Source of the DNA: Mariniphaga anaerophila
GTDB lineage: Bacteria; Bacteroidota; Bacteroidia; Bacteroidales; Prolixibacteraceae
Direction of reading: 5' to 3'
Length of the DNA stretch: 64,000 bases
Assembly (NCBI RefSeq): GCF_900129025.1
Contig: NZ_FQUM01000004.1
Span: forward strand, 248,001 to 312,000
Made by a program: the position numbers and the translations under genes. Below are positions 19,825 to 29,444 of this stretch, piece after piece. Position 1 is the stretch's first letter. Each line of letters begins with the position of its first letter. The notes under the pieces were generated by a model, which was not told the origin of the DNA, ran no database searches, and was given only the letters and a program-made list of their open reading frames with translations.

Positions 19825-21666
19825 ATGTACGACATTTTAGAATTGAACAAAAAACTCGTCCCTGAGTTGCGTGACATTGCAAAAGGGCTGAAAATTAAGC
19901 GCGTAGAGTCCTACAAGAAACAGGATCTTATCTACAAAATTCTTGACACCCAAGCCATTCAAGAAGCAGAAAAAAATGTAAAAAAGAATAATACCCCCAA
20001 AGATCAAAACGATCAAAAAAAGGAGGAACGTTCAACTTTTAAGAACTTTTTGCGGAAGAAGCAGGATTCGTCAAAAGAAAGCGAAAATAAAAAAGAAGAA
20101 AAAGCACCTCGTGGCAAAAGGCCGCGCCGTGAAAAAGTTGAACCTGTATCAAAATCAAACAAAATTGAAGTAAAAGGGGATAAAACCGAAGACAAAGAAA
20201 ACTCTGTTCAATCCCGTCAGGATCAGATAAAAGCAATCATTCAGGGTTTTAGCGAAACAAAAAGCCCGAAGGAAGAAGCAAAAGAAATAAAGCAGGAACC
20301 CACACAACCGGAAATAAAAAAAGCTGAAAAAACAGAAAAACCGGAACTCAAACTTCAGGAGCCCAAAAAGGAAAAACCTGAGGTTAAAATAATACAAACG
20401 TCTGACAAAGGTTCTGCCGGAGAAGACAAAAGGCAACAACAAGGCAATAAAGAGCAGGGAAAACAGAAACCCTTTAAAAAAGAACAAAAGCCACATCAGC
20501 AAAAACAAAATAACAACAAAGGAAACAACGGCAAGTTTTATGAATTTGACGGAATTGTAACCAACACCGGAGTACTTGAAATTTTGCAGGATGGATACGG
20601 ATTCCTTCGGTCGGCTGATTTTAACTACCTCAACTCGCCCGATGATGTTTATGTTTCACAGTCGCAAATAAAACTTTTCGGGTTAAAAACAGGAGACACT
20701 GTTACCGGAACCATTCGCCCGCCCAAAGAAGGCGAAAAATATTTCCCGCTTATTAAAGTTCTGGAAATCAACGGCAGAAGCCCGCAATACATCCGCGACC
20801 GCGTTCCGTTCGATCATCTCACTCCGCTTTTCCCGAACGAAAAATTTGAATTAACAGGAAAAGGACACGACAATATTTCCACCCGGGTAGTTGACATGTT
20901 TGCTCCCATTGGAAAAGGCCAGCGTGGTTTAATTGTTGCCCAGCCAAAAACCGGGAAAACAGTTTTACTGAAAGAAATTGCAAATGCCATTGCAGCAAAT
21001 AATCCTGAAGTTTACATGATTGTTCTGCTGGTTGACGAACGCCCTGAAGAAGTTACCGACATGGCTCGCAGCGTAAACGCCGAAGTTATTGCTTCGACTT
21101 TTGACGAACCGGCCGATAAGCACGTAAAAGTTGCAAACATTGTTTTGGAAAAAGCAAAACGTTTGGTTGAATGCGGCCACGATGTTGTTATTCTTCTCGA
21201 TTCAATTACCCGTTTGGCCAGGGCATATAACACCGTTCAACCCGCTTCAGGAAAAGTTTTATCGGGTGGTGTTGATGCAAACGCGCTACACAAACCAAAA
21301 CGCTTTTTTGGTGCAGCCCGTAATATCGAAGAAGGTGGCTCACTTACCATTTTAGCCACAGCCCTTACCGAAACTGGCTCGAAAATGGACGAAGTAATTT
21401 TCGAAGAATTTAAAGGTACCGGCAACATGGAACTGCAGCTCGACAGGAAGCTTTCAAACAAAAGGATTTTCCCTTCAGTGGATATACCTTCATCAAGCAC
21501 CCGTCGCGAAGACCTGCTCATCAAAAAAGAAATGCTGGACAAACTCTGGATTTTGCGCAATTACCTTGGCGATATGAATTCGTTGGAAGCAATGGAATTT
21601 ATGAAAACAAGACTGATGCGCTCCAACTCGGTTGCAGAGTTTCTGGCATCGATGAACGATGGGTAA
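19825..21666 (+). CDS. rho: transcription termination factor Rho with long charged insertion
   Basis: Protein of 613 residues against roughly 420 in E. coli. The Rho N-terminal helix domain (1-45) is followed by a Lys/Glu/Gln-rich, probably disordered stretch (about 50-238), then the cold-shock-like RNA-binding domain (240-320, [14 protein letters not shown]) and the RecA-type ATPase with Walker A QPKTGKT (373-379) and Walker [15 protein letters not shown]. Rho is a hexameric RNA-dependent ATPase that ends transcription. Extended N-terminal insertions are known in Bacteroidota Rho and can affect RNA binding and phase behaviour. A strong terminator follows, so the gene is monocistronic. Confidence 0.97.
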   Translation: MYDILELNKKLVPELRDIAKGLKIKRVESYKKQDLIYKILDTQAIQEAEKNVKKNNTPKDQNDQKKEERSTFKNFLRKKQDSSKESENKKEEKAPRGKRPRREKVEPVSKSNKIEVKGDKTEDKENSVQSRQDQIKAIIQGFSETKSPKEEAKEIKQEPTQPEIKKAEKTEKPELKLQEPKKEKPEVKIIQTSDKGSAGEDKRQQQGNKEQGKQKPFKKEQKPHQQKQNNNKGNNGKFYEFDGIVTNTGVLEILQDGYGFLRSADFNYLNSPDDVYVSQSQIKLFGLKTGDTVTGTIRPPKEGEKYFPLIKVLEINGRSPQYIRDRVPFDHLTPLFPNEKFELTGKGHDNISTRVVDMFAPIGKGQRGLIVAQPKTGKTVLLKEIANAIAANNPEVYMIVLLVDERPEEVTDMARSVNAEVIASTFDEPADKHVKVANIVLEKAKRLVECGHDVVILLDSITRLARAYNTVQPASGKVLSGGVDANALHKPKRFFGAARNIEEGGSLTILATALTETGSKMDEVIFEEFKGTGNMELQLDRKLSNKRIFPSVDIPSSSTRREDLLIKKEMLDKLWILRNYLGDMNSLEAMEFMKTRLMRSNSVAEFLASMNDG

Positions 21667-21705
21667 AAAGCTTCATCAATTTTATAACATTAATCATAAA
21701 TCGAG

Positions 21706-21731
21706 AGCAGGCCACCCAGCCTGCTTTTTTA
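21706..21731 (+). terminator. intrinsic terminator of rho
   Basis: Stem AGCAGGC (21706-21712) / GCCTGCT (21719-21725) with a 6-base loop and a run of T, about 40 bases after the rho stop. Confidence 0.85.
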
Positions 21732-21804
21732 TTTTTACCAATTATAAATTACACAAAATCTTATTTTTTGTCATCTTCACATTACAATTTCAGACAAAAA
21801 CTGT

Positions 21805-21812
21805 TACTTTTG
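21805..21812 (+). promoter_or_regulatory. candidate -7 element of the DUF4143 ATPase gene
   Basis: TACTTTTG fits TAnnTTTG exactly and lies 16 bases before the TTG start at 21829. The mRNA leader would be very short. No convincing -33 box. Confidence 0.45.
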
Positions 21813-21828
21813 CATAAAAAATTAAATT

Positions 21829-23004
21829 TTGGATTTTTTTAATAACGTACATAGAACATTACTGGAAAGCACCCACCCTACAATCCGTAGGGAGTTACTA
21901 AAAACCCTTGATTGGTCGGATCGGCTGATTTGCATTAAAGGATTCAGAGGCGTGGGAAAAACTACTTTTCTGCTCGATTACGTAAAGCAGAAATTTCCGA
22001 ATGACAATTCAGCCTTGTATGTTAATTTAAACAACTTCTACTTTACACGGCGAACCATAATTTCGTTTGCCGATGAATTTGTAAAGCGAGGTGGAAAAAT
22101 CCTTTTACTGGACCAGATACAAAAATATCCAAATTGGTCGAAAGAACTAAGGCAGTGCCACGATCGTCTTCCAGGACTAAAAGTTATTTTTACATCGTCG
22201 CCGGTGTTACGAATCACCGAAGACAACCACCTGCTGAAAGGAATTGTAAAAGTAAATCATCTGGAAGGGCTATCTTTTCGGGAATATTTAAATCACACCA
22301 CACAAAACAATTTCCCGGTTTATTCTTTCGACGATATATTAAATAACCACATTGAGATTGCAACCGACATTGTATCCAAAGTAAGGCCACTTGCCTATTT
22401 TGGAGAATACCTCAAAAGTGGCATTTACCCCTATTTTATAGACGACCCAAATTTTTATTCCAACCGCCTTTTGAAACACATCAACCTGGCATTGGAAATA
22501 GATGTGCCGTACATTAATCAAATTGAGCTGAAATATCTTTCAAAACTCAGAAAGCTGTTGCATATCATAGCGTCAGAAACCCCTTTCTCGCCAAATGTGA
22601 GTAAATTGGCTGCTGATGTTAAAACATCGCGGGCAACGGTAATGAATTATCTCCGTTACCTGAAAAATGCAAAGCTCATTCATCTGCTCAATGCAAACGG
22701 CGATGAAAACGATCTCAAAAAACCCAACAAGGTGTATATGCATGATACCAACTTACTGTATGCAATTGCACCCGGCAATGTTGAAAAATCCAACCTCAGA
22801 CAAACGTTCTTTTACAACCAGGTGGTTTACGACCAGCCGGTTAACAGTTCTGAAGAAGCTGACTTTTTGGTAAATTACAAATGGCACTTTATGGTTGGCG
22901 GACGAAAAACAGAACCGGGAAAAGGACAGTATGTTGCGGCAGATATGATAGAAACCGGCAGCAAAAACAAAATCCCCCTGTGGCTTTTCGGTTTTTTATA
23001 TTAA
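21829..23004 (+). CDS. P-loop ATPase with DUF4143 C-terminal domain
   Basis: Protein of 391 residues of the AAA_14/DUF4143 family. Walker A is GFRGVGKTT (38-46). The Walker B position reads ILLLDQIQKYPNW, so the usual catalytic Glu after the Asp (D95) is Gln96. Sensor-like VIFTSSPVLRI follows. The central part has a winged-helix-like stretch (SKLAADVKTSRATVMNYLRYL), and the DUF4143 domain ends the protein with VNYKWHFMVGG. Proteins of this family are common in anaerobes, but their cellular role is not established. The start is a TTG preceded by a promoter-like box. It stands alone between the rho terminator and nifJ. Confidence 0.85.
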   Translation: MDFFNNVHRTLLESTHPTIRRELLKTLDWSDRLICIKGFRGVGKTTFLLDYVKQKFPNDNSALYVNLNNFYFTRRTIISFADEFVKRGGKILLLDQIQKYPNWSKELRQCHDRLPGLKVIFTSSPVLRITEDNHLLKGIVKVNHLEGLSFREYLNHTTQNNFPVYSFDDILNNHIEIATDIVSKVRPLAYFGEYLKSGIYPYFIDDPNFYSNRLLKHINLALEIDVPYINQIELKYLSKLRKLLHIIASETPFSPNVSKLAADVKTSRATVMNYLRYLKNAKLIHLLNANGDENDLKKPNKVYMHDTNLLYAIAPGNVEKSNLRQTFFYNQVVYDQPVNSSEEADFLVNYKWHFMVGGRKTEPGKGQYVAADMIETGSKNKIPLWLFGFLY

Positions 23005-23041
23005 TTAAACAATTAGATACGAAATACTAATTTTTTGAAAC

Positions 23042-23050
23042 AAAGGAGAA
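23042..23050 (+). promoter_or_regulatory. ribosome binding site of nifJ
   Basis: AAAGGAGAA at 23042-23050, a strong Shine-Dalgarno match unusual in Bacteroidota, 5 bases before the ATG at 23056. It decides the start over the in-frame upstream TTG at 23035. Confidence 0.7.
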
Positions 23051-23055
23051 AAATA

Positions 23056-26000
23056 ATGGCAAAAGAAAAGAAGTTTATTACGTGTGACGGGAACTATGCA
23101 GCAGCTTACATGAGTTACATGTTTAGTGAGGTTGCATGTATTTACCCGATTACTCCATCTTCAACAATGGCCGAATATGTTGATGAATGGGCTGCTAATG
23201 GAAAAAAGAACATGTTTGGACGTCCTATTCGCCTGGCAGAAATGCAAAGCGAAGGAGGTGCAGCAGGAGCAGTTCACGGAGCACTTCAATCTGGTGCACT
23301 GGCTACTACCTACACTGCATCACAGGGATTATTGTTAATGGTTCCTAACATGTACAAAATTGCTGGAGAATTGCTTCCGACAGTTTTTCATGTAAGCGCT
23401 CGTGCACTTGCCGGACACGCACTTTCTATTTTTGGTGACCACAGCGACATCTACGCTGCACGTCAGACAGGATTTGCAATGCTTGCTTCAGGCTCTGTTC
23501 AGGAAGAAATGGACCTGGCTGGTGTTTCTCATTTAGCTACTCTTAAATCAAGAGTTCCGTTCGTTTCGTTTTTTGATGGATTCCGTACTTCTCACGAAAT
23601 TCAAAAAATTGAAGCCATTCAAATGGAAGATATTATTCCGCTGATTGACCAGGAAGCTTTACAGGAATTCCGCAACCGCGCTTTGAATCCTGAAAACCCG
23701 GTTACCCGCGGTACTGCTCAGAACCCCGATATTTTCTTCCAGGCAAAAGAATCTTCAAACAGATTTTACGATGCCGTTCCTGACATTGTAGCCGATTACA
23801 TGAAAGAAATTTCGAAACTTACCGGACGTGAATATCACCCGTTTGATTACTACGGAGACCCGGAAGCTGAAAACATTATTATTGCAATGGGTTCGGTTAC
23901 TGAAACCATTAAAGAAACCATTGATCATTTAACAAGCCTTGGCAAAAAAGTAGGGATGGTTGCAGTACACCTGTTCCGCCCGTTCTCTGCAAAATACTTT
24001 ATGCAGGCATTGCCGAAAACAGTAAAACGCATTGCTGTACTCGACCGTGCAAAAGAACCCGGAGCTGCCGGCGAACCACTTTACCTCGACATTAAAACCA
24101 GCTTCTACGGACAGGAAAATGAGCCCATCGTAGTTGGTGGCCGTTACGGTTTAGGTTCAAAAGATACCACTCCTTCTCAAATCCTTTCGGTTTACGAAAA
24201 CCTGGAAATGAACGAACCTAAAAATGATTTTACCATTGGTATTGTTGACGATGTAACATTTAAATCACTTCCTCCAAAAGAAGAAGTAGACATTACACCG
24301 AAGGGAACTTACCATGCTAAATTTTACGGATTGGGTTCCGACGGTACAGTTGGTGCCAACAAAAACTCCATCAAAATTATTGGTAGTGCAACCGATAAAT
24401 TCTGCCAGGGATATTTCCAGTACGACTCAAAAAAATCAGGTGGTTTTACTTGCTCGCACCTGCGTTTCGGCGACAAACCCATCAGGTCTACTTACCTGGT
24501 AACTACTCCTGACTTTGTGGCCTGCCACGTACCGGCATACCTTCACCTTTACGATGTTTTAAAAGGATTGAAGAAAGGTGGTTCATTTTTGCTGAACTCC
24601 ATCTGGGACGAAGAAGAAACAAAACATCGTTTGCCCGACAGCATGAAAAAGTACATGGCTGAAAACGATATTCAGTTCTACATTATAAACGGTACCAAAC
24701 TGGGTGAAGAAATTGGTTTGGGAACACGTACAAACACCATTATGCAATCGGCATTTTTCAAAATTACCGGCGTAATTCCTTACGAAATGGCGGTAGACGA
24801 AATGAAAAAAGCTATTGTCAAATCTTACGGTAAGAAAGGTGAAAAAATTGTAAACATGAACTTTGCCGCCGTTGAAGCCGGTGGACAAAACGTTCATAAA
24901 ATCACTGTTCCTGCTGAATGGAAAGATATTGAAGTAAAAGAAGCACACGAAACTTCCGATCGTCCGGAATATATCGTAAAAGTGGTTGACAAAATCAACG
25001 GTCAGAAAGGTGACGATCTTCCGGTTTCTACATTTGTTGGAGCAGAAGACGGAACATTCCCGCTGGGAACTGCCGCTTTCGAAAAACGTGGCGTTGCAGT
25101 TCACGTACCAGAATGGCAGGCTGAAAACTGTATTCAGTGTAACCAGTGTTCATACGTTTGTCCGCACGCTGCCATCCGTCCGTTCCTGTTAACAGAAGAA
25201 GAAGTAAACAATGCACCGGAAGGAACAGAAACCCGTGTTGCAACTCCTTCAAAAATGTTTAACGGAATGAGTTTCCGGATCCAGGTTAGCGTACTCGACT
25301 GTACCGGTTGCGGCAACTGCGCTGAAGTTTGTCCGTCGAAAGAGAAATCATTAATAATGAAATCGCTGGAATCTCAACAAGACGAAGTCAAACGTTGGGA
25401 ATATATGACAAACGAAGTTTCGCTGAAAGAAAAAGTAGTTGACAAAACCAAATCGGTTAAAAACTCACAGTTTGCTCAACCTTTGTTTGAGTTCTCAGGA
25501 GCTTGCGCAGGTTGTGGTGAAACTCCATACATCAAACTTATTACTCAGCTTTACGGCGAAAGAATGATGGTTGCCAACGCAACAGGATGTTCTTCAATTT
25601 ACGGAGGTTCTGCCCCGTCAACTCCTTATTGCAAAAACAGAAATTCCGGACACGGACCAGCATGGGCCAACTCACTGTTTGAAGACAACGCCGAATACGG
25701 TTTTGGATTTGCAGAAGGAGTTATTGCTCAGCGCAACCGTTTGGAAAACATAATGCAAAATGCATTAACCAACGGCGCTTCCGATGCAGAAAAAGAAGCT
25801 TACCAACTGTGGCTCGACAATAAAGATAACGGCGATGCCTCTACCGAAGCATCAGCAAAAGTTCTGGAAGCCATTGCCAACAGCGACAGCAGCTATGCCA
25901 AAGAAATTGCTACCCTGAAACAATACCTGGTTAAAAAGTCAATTTGGGTATTTGGTGGTGACGGATGGGCATACGATATCGGTTACGGCGGCCTCGACCA

Positions 26001-26607
26001 CGTAATGGCAAGCGGCGAAGATGTAAACGTACTGGTACTCGATACCGAAGTTTACTCCAACACCGGAGGTCAGTCATCAAAATCTACACCGGTAGGCGCA
26101 GTTGCTAAATTTGCTGCATCTGGTAAAAAAATCCGTAAAAAAGATTTGGGTGCAATGATGATGTCTTACGGTTACGTTTACGTTGCACAGGTTGCAATGG
26201 GCGCTAACCAGGCTCAGTACCTGAAAGCGTTGCGCGAAGCAGAAGCTTACCCGGGTCCGTCACTTATTATTGCTTATTCTCCTTGTATCAGCCACGGGTT
26301 GAGAGCAGGAATGGGCAACACCCAAAATGAAGAAAAGAGAGCAGTACAATCAGGTTACTGGTCACTGTTCCGCTACAATCCGCTACTGGAAAACGAAGGA
26401 AAGAACCCATTCCAGCTCGATTCAAAAGAGCCCGAATGGAGCAAATTCCAAGAGTTCCTGAACGGAGAAGTACGTTATACTTCATTGAGAAAATCATTCC
26501 CGGCAGAAGCTGACGAGCTGTTTAAAGCAGCTGAAGAAAATGCCAAATGGCGTTACAATTCATACACACGCAGGGCTGCCATGGATTTTTCAAAAACTGA
26601 AGAATAA
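23056..26607 (+). CDS. nifJ: pyruvate:ferredoxin (flavodoxin) oxidoreductase
   Basis: Single-chain enzyme of 1183 residues that oxidises pyruvate with CoA to acetyl-CoA and CO2 while reducing ferredoxin. Domains in order are the pyrimidine-binding domain I (YPITPSSTMAEY), domain II, domain III, a domain with two [4Fe-4S] motifs (CIQCNQCSYVCP at about base 25129 and CTGCGNCAEVCP at about 25303), and the C-terminal ThDP domain with the proximal cluster (CAGCGET near base 25505), GDGWAYDIGYGG and NTGGQSSKS. The start MAKEKK is fixed by a strong ribosome site. It is followed by an excellent terminator. Such an enzyme is oxygen-sensitive, pointing to fermentative or microaerobic life. Confidence 0.97.
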   Translation: MAKEKKFITCDGNYAAAYMSYMFSEVACIYPITPSSTMAEYVDEWAANGKKNMFGRPIRLAEMQSEGGAAGAVHGALQSGALATTYTASQGLLLMVPNMYKIAGELLPTVFHVSARALAGHALSIFGDHSDIYAARQTGFAMLASGSVQEEMDLAGVSHLATLKSRVPFVSFFDGFRTSHEIQKIEAIQMEDIIPLIDQEALQEFRNRALNPENPVTRGTAQNPDIFFQAKESSNRFYDAVPDIVADYMKEISKLTGREYHPFDYYGDPEAENIIIAMGSVTETIKETIDHLTSLGKKVGMVAVHLFRPFSAKYFMQALPKTVKRIAVLDRAKEPGAAGEPLYLDIKTSFYGQENEPIVVGGRYGLGSKDTTPSQILSVYENLEMNEPKNDFTIGIVDDVTFKSLPPKEEVDITPKGTYHAKFYGLGSDGTVGANKNSIKIIGSATDKFCQGYFQYDSKKSGGFTCSHLRFGDKPIRSTYLVTTPDFVACHVPAYLHLYDVLKGLKKGGSFLLNSIWDEEETKHRLPDSMKKYMAENDIQFYIINGTKLGEEIGLGTRTNTIMQSAFFKITGVIPYEMAVDEMKKAIVKSYGKKGEKIVNMNFAAVEAGGQNVHKITVPAEWKDIEVKEAHETSDRPEYIVKVVDKINGQKGDDLPVSTFVGAEDGTFPLGTAAFEKRGVAVHVPEWQAENCIQCNQCSYVCPHAAIRPFLLTEEEVNNAPEGTETRVATPSKMFNGMSFRIQVSVLDCTGCGNCAEVCPSKEKSLIMKSLESQQDEVKRWEYMTNEVSLKEKVVDKTKSVKNSQFAQPLFEFSGACAGCGETPYIKLITQLYGERMMVANATGCSSIYGGSAPSTPYCKNRNSGHGPAWANSLFEDNAEYGFGFAEGVIAQRNRLENIMQNALTNGASDAEKEAYQLWLDNKDNGDASTEASAKVLEAIANSDSSYAKEIATLKQYLVKKSIWVFGGDGWAYDIGYGGLDHVMASGEDVNVLVLDTEVYSNTGGQSSKSTPVGAVAKFAASGKKIRKKDLGAMMMSYGYVYVAQVAMGANQAQYLKALREAEAYPGPSLIIAYSPCISHGLRAGMGNTQNEEKRAVQSGYWSLFRYNPLLENEGKNPFQLDSKEPEWSKFQEFLNGEVRYTSLRKSFPAEADELFKAAEENAKWRYNSYTRRAAMDFSKTEE

Positions 26608-26937
26608 AAAACCAAAAATATCCATAGCGATATAGGAATACAAAAACAGCCGGTGCAGCAATGTACCGGCTGTTTTATTTTCAGAACTTCTATCCTTCTT
26701 CAAAAATATTACAGGAGCTTAATTTCAAAACCCTCAGTGTCCAACAAAAAAAATCATCGGACACGAAGAACGAGCGATCTAAAATTCTCACCTAAAAATG
26801 AGGAAATTGTTTTGAAACAGAGAAGCAGCTTTGCACAAAACAATTCAATGAAATGCAGAATTTGTTACCGTTCTGTTTTTCTGAAATTGAATCATCGAAG
26901 CAACATCAATGTTTTTTATTCTCCAAGTTATATAGCT
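26608..26937. other. intergenic region between convergent nifJ and GH92 gene
   Basis: About 330 bases holding the nifJ terminator at its left end. I see no gene or recognisable element in the rest. Confidence 0.5.
26643..26680 (+). terminator. intrinsic terminator of nifJ
   Basis: Perfect 12-base stem AAAACAGCCGGT / ACCGGCTGTTTT with a 10-base loop, followed by a T-rich tail, 35 bases after the stop. Confidence 0.85.
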
Positions 26938-29184
26938 CTAATAAACTACCGATTTCGGACGGTCTGTTGGATTCTTCCCAAATTCTTTGTTGGGTGCATC
27001 TCCCATCTTAAACACCAACTTTCCTCCCGCCATAATCTGTTTTTGAGTGATGAAAGATTTTTCATAAGGAGCGCCATCCAAGGTGACCGATTGAATATAA
27101 AGATTCTCTTCGCTGTTATCTTCTGCAACAATGGTAAACACTTTTTCATCGGGTAGTCTAATTTCAGCCACATCGAACAAAGGGCTGCCAAAAACATAAC
27201 CACCGTTGGCCGGATTAACAGGGTAAATCCCCATAGATGAGAGCACGTACCATGCCGACATCTGACCACAGTCTTCGTTCCCGCAAAGTCCATCAGGTTG
27301 ATCTGTATACATGGAGGTGCAGATCTCTCGCACTTTTTCTGCCGTTTTCCATTGTGTTCCAGCATAAGCGTACATGTACGAGATATGGTGGCTAGGCTCA
27401 TTCCCATGCGCATACTGTCCAATCAGCCCGGAAATATCGCTCGAAGCTGTTTCTACCTGCTCCGAAGAAATATTAAACAGACTGTCGAGTTTATTATTAA
27501 AAGCTTCTTCGCCACCGTGCAATTCAATCAGACCTTCCGGATCTTGAGGAACCAGCCAAGTATATTGCCAACTGTTTCCTTCGCAAAAATCATCTTCGCG
27601 GTGAGCCGAATGAATCGGACTAAAGGGAGTCCGCCAACTTCCATCCGAAAGTTTCCCACGCATAAATTTTATTTCTTTATCGAAATAGTTTTCGTAGTAT
27701 TTGGCTCTTTTCGAGAATAATTCGTAATCTTCGGTTTTTCCCATGGCCTTTGCCATTGCAGCGATGCACCAGTCGTCAATAGCATACTCCAGCCCCATGG
27801 CAACCGATTCAACCGTTTTGTCGGCAGAAATATAACCTTGTTTTTTAACATCGTCTAACCCGCGTTCATCTAATAATGCTGAAGTTTTCATGGCATCAAA
27901 GGCATGTTCGGCATCAAAGCCGCGGATGCCTTTCAGGTAAGCATCGACAATAACCGGAATCGAATGGTACCCAACCATGGTGTTGGTTTCATTTCCATGA
28001 AGATGCCAAACAGGCAGTTTCCCCTGCTGATCGTAGGCTGCTAATAGCGAATTCACAAAATCATTTACTCGATTTGGCTGAATCAACGTGAATAAAGGAT
28101 GCGCAGCACGATAAGTATCCCACAACGAAAAAACGGTATAATTATCAAATCCCGGGGTGGAATATACTTCCTTATCGGTTCCGCGATAATCTCCATTCGC
28201 ATCATTAAATAAACTCGGAGCAATCATGGTGTGATACAAAGAGGTATAAAAAACTGTCCTCTTTGCTTCATCAGCGGTTTCAATATGCACCTTGCACAAT
28301 TCTGCGTTCCATTTCTTTTTAGCCATTTCCCGAACGCCATCAAAGTTCCAAGCGCCGATTTCTTCATCAATCTCTGCTACCATATTATTAAGAGCGCCTT
28401 CGGTACTTACCGGCGAAACAGCTGTTTTTGCCATTAGTTCGCCATTGCCTTTGAATTCTATCAGGGCAGTAATTTCTCCAATTTCTTCGTCGCTTCTAAT
28501 TATTTCAAACCCAACAATATCTTTTGAGAACTTCGTGTAAAAGAAAATGCGCTGATCGGCTGCCCATCCTTTTGAAAAGCGAAAACCTTCTATGCTATTC
28601 TTGTCTACCTGCTTTAGCTGACTTTTTGCAAGCTGATCCCAACCGGTACCGTATTTCAAATCAACCAATACTTTGGAGTTACCATCGGCATTGTATTCGT
28701 ATTTATGAAATCCTACACGATTAGTAGCCGTCAGTTCGGCCTTAACCTTATACCGTTCAATATCTATGGAATAATAGCCTGGTTCAACCTGTTCATCGGC
28801 ATGGGTATATTTAGCTTGCCATTGGTACGGATTCTCTTCTGAAATTACCGCAGTACCATCACCCGAAACCGGCATAAAAAGGATGTCGCCCAGATCGCCA
28901 ATTCCGGTGCCACTAAGATGTGTGTGCGCAAACCCGATTAAAAGCGAATCGGAAAAATGGTAGCCTGAACACCAATCCCAGCCTTGTGTTGGGTTATTGG
29001 GGCCAAGTTGTACTGCCCCGAATGGGACACTCGCTCCAACAAAAACGTGTCCGTGGTAATCGCTACCAATCATCGGATCAACAAAATTAGTATAATCAAT
29101 AGTGGCATTTATTGTTGCGTGTTGCTTACAAGCGCCAAAAATCAACAACGTGCCCAGCAATAACATAAATAAAAACTGTTTCAT
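26938..29184 (-). CDS. GH92 family alpha-mannosidase, lipoprotein
   Basis: Protein of 748 residues with lipobox LIFGAC (Cys19), so lipid-anchored and periplasmic or surface-exposed. The N-terminal beta-sandwich begins YTNFVDPMIGSD, and the catalytic (alpha/alpha)6 domain has GYHSIPVIVDAY, the FCEGNSWQYTW glutamate block and GNEDCGQMSAWYVLSSMG, all GH92 signatures. GH92 enzymes are calcium-dependent inverting exo-alpha-mannosidases. It is the last gene of the polysaccharide locus. About 250 bases separate it from the GH88 gene, so it may have its own promoter. The mannose linkage it cuts cannot be read from sequence. Complete and intact. Confidence 0.92.
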   Translation of the reverse strand: MKQFLFMLLLGTLLIFGACKQHATINATIDYTNFVDPMIGSDYHGHVFVGASVPFGAVQLGPNNPTQGWDWCSGYHFSDSLLIGFAHTHLSGTGIGDLGDILFMPVSGDGTAVISEENPYQWQAKYTHADEQVEPGYYSIDIERYKVKAELTATNRVGFHKYEYNADGNSKVLVDLKYGTGWDQLAKSQLKQVDKNSIEGFRFSKGWAADQRIFFYTKFSKDIVGFEIIRSDEEIGEITALIEFKGNGELMAKTAVSPVSTEGALNNMVAEIDEEIGAWNFDGVREMAKKKWNAELCKVHIETADEAKRTVFYTSLYHTMIAPSLFNDANGDYRGTDKEVYSTPGFDNYTVFSLWDTYRAAHPLFTLIQPNRVNDFVNSLLAAYDQQGKLPVWHLHGNETNTMVGYHSIPVIVDAYLKGIRGFDAEHAFDAMKTSALLDERGLDDVKKQGYISADKTVESVAMGLEYAIDDWCIAAMAKAMGKTEDYELFSKRAKYYENYFDKEIKFMRGKLSDGSWRTPFSPIHSAHREDDFCEGNSWQYTWLVPQDPEGLIELHGGEEAFNNKLDSLFNISSEQVETASSDISGLIGQYAHGNEPSHHISYMYAYAGTQWKTAEKVREICTSMYTDQPDGLCGNEDCGQMSAWYVLSSMGIYPVNPANGGYVFGSPLFDVAEIRLPDEKVFTIVAEDNSEENLYIQSVTLDGAPYEKSFITQKQIMAGGKLVFKMGDAPNKEFGKNPTDRPKSVVY

Positions 29185-29390
29185 GTGTTCTATTCTTTTT
29201 TGTTCTAAATTAATAGATTATTTCAGATGTATCCTCTTTCAAGTATTCTATTTAACATTGCTCTTTTCATTTATCCCTGATAATGAAGCACAAACGAGTC
29301 AAAATTAAAAATACTTCTCATCGCACGAAAAAAGCACATGAAATGCAAATTACTTTAGAAATGCCCCAAAAGACAATATACCTGTCGCCA

Positions 29391-29444
29391 CTATAGTTGT
29401 TCTGGAATTTCAAACTTCACTGCCCCGGGCACTTTCAACGGAAG
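29391..29444 (-). pseudogene. orphan C-terminal coding tail after the GH88 gene
   Basis: In a frame different from GH88, the minus strand reads LPLKVPGAVKFEIPEQL and then a TAG (29391-29393). This looks like the natural end of a protein that is otherwise missing. It overlaps the last codons of the GH88 gene. Probably the scar of a deleted gene; the original family was not identified. Confidence 0.4.
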
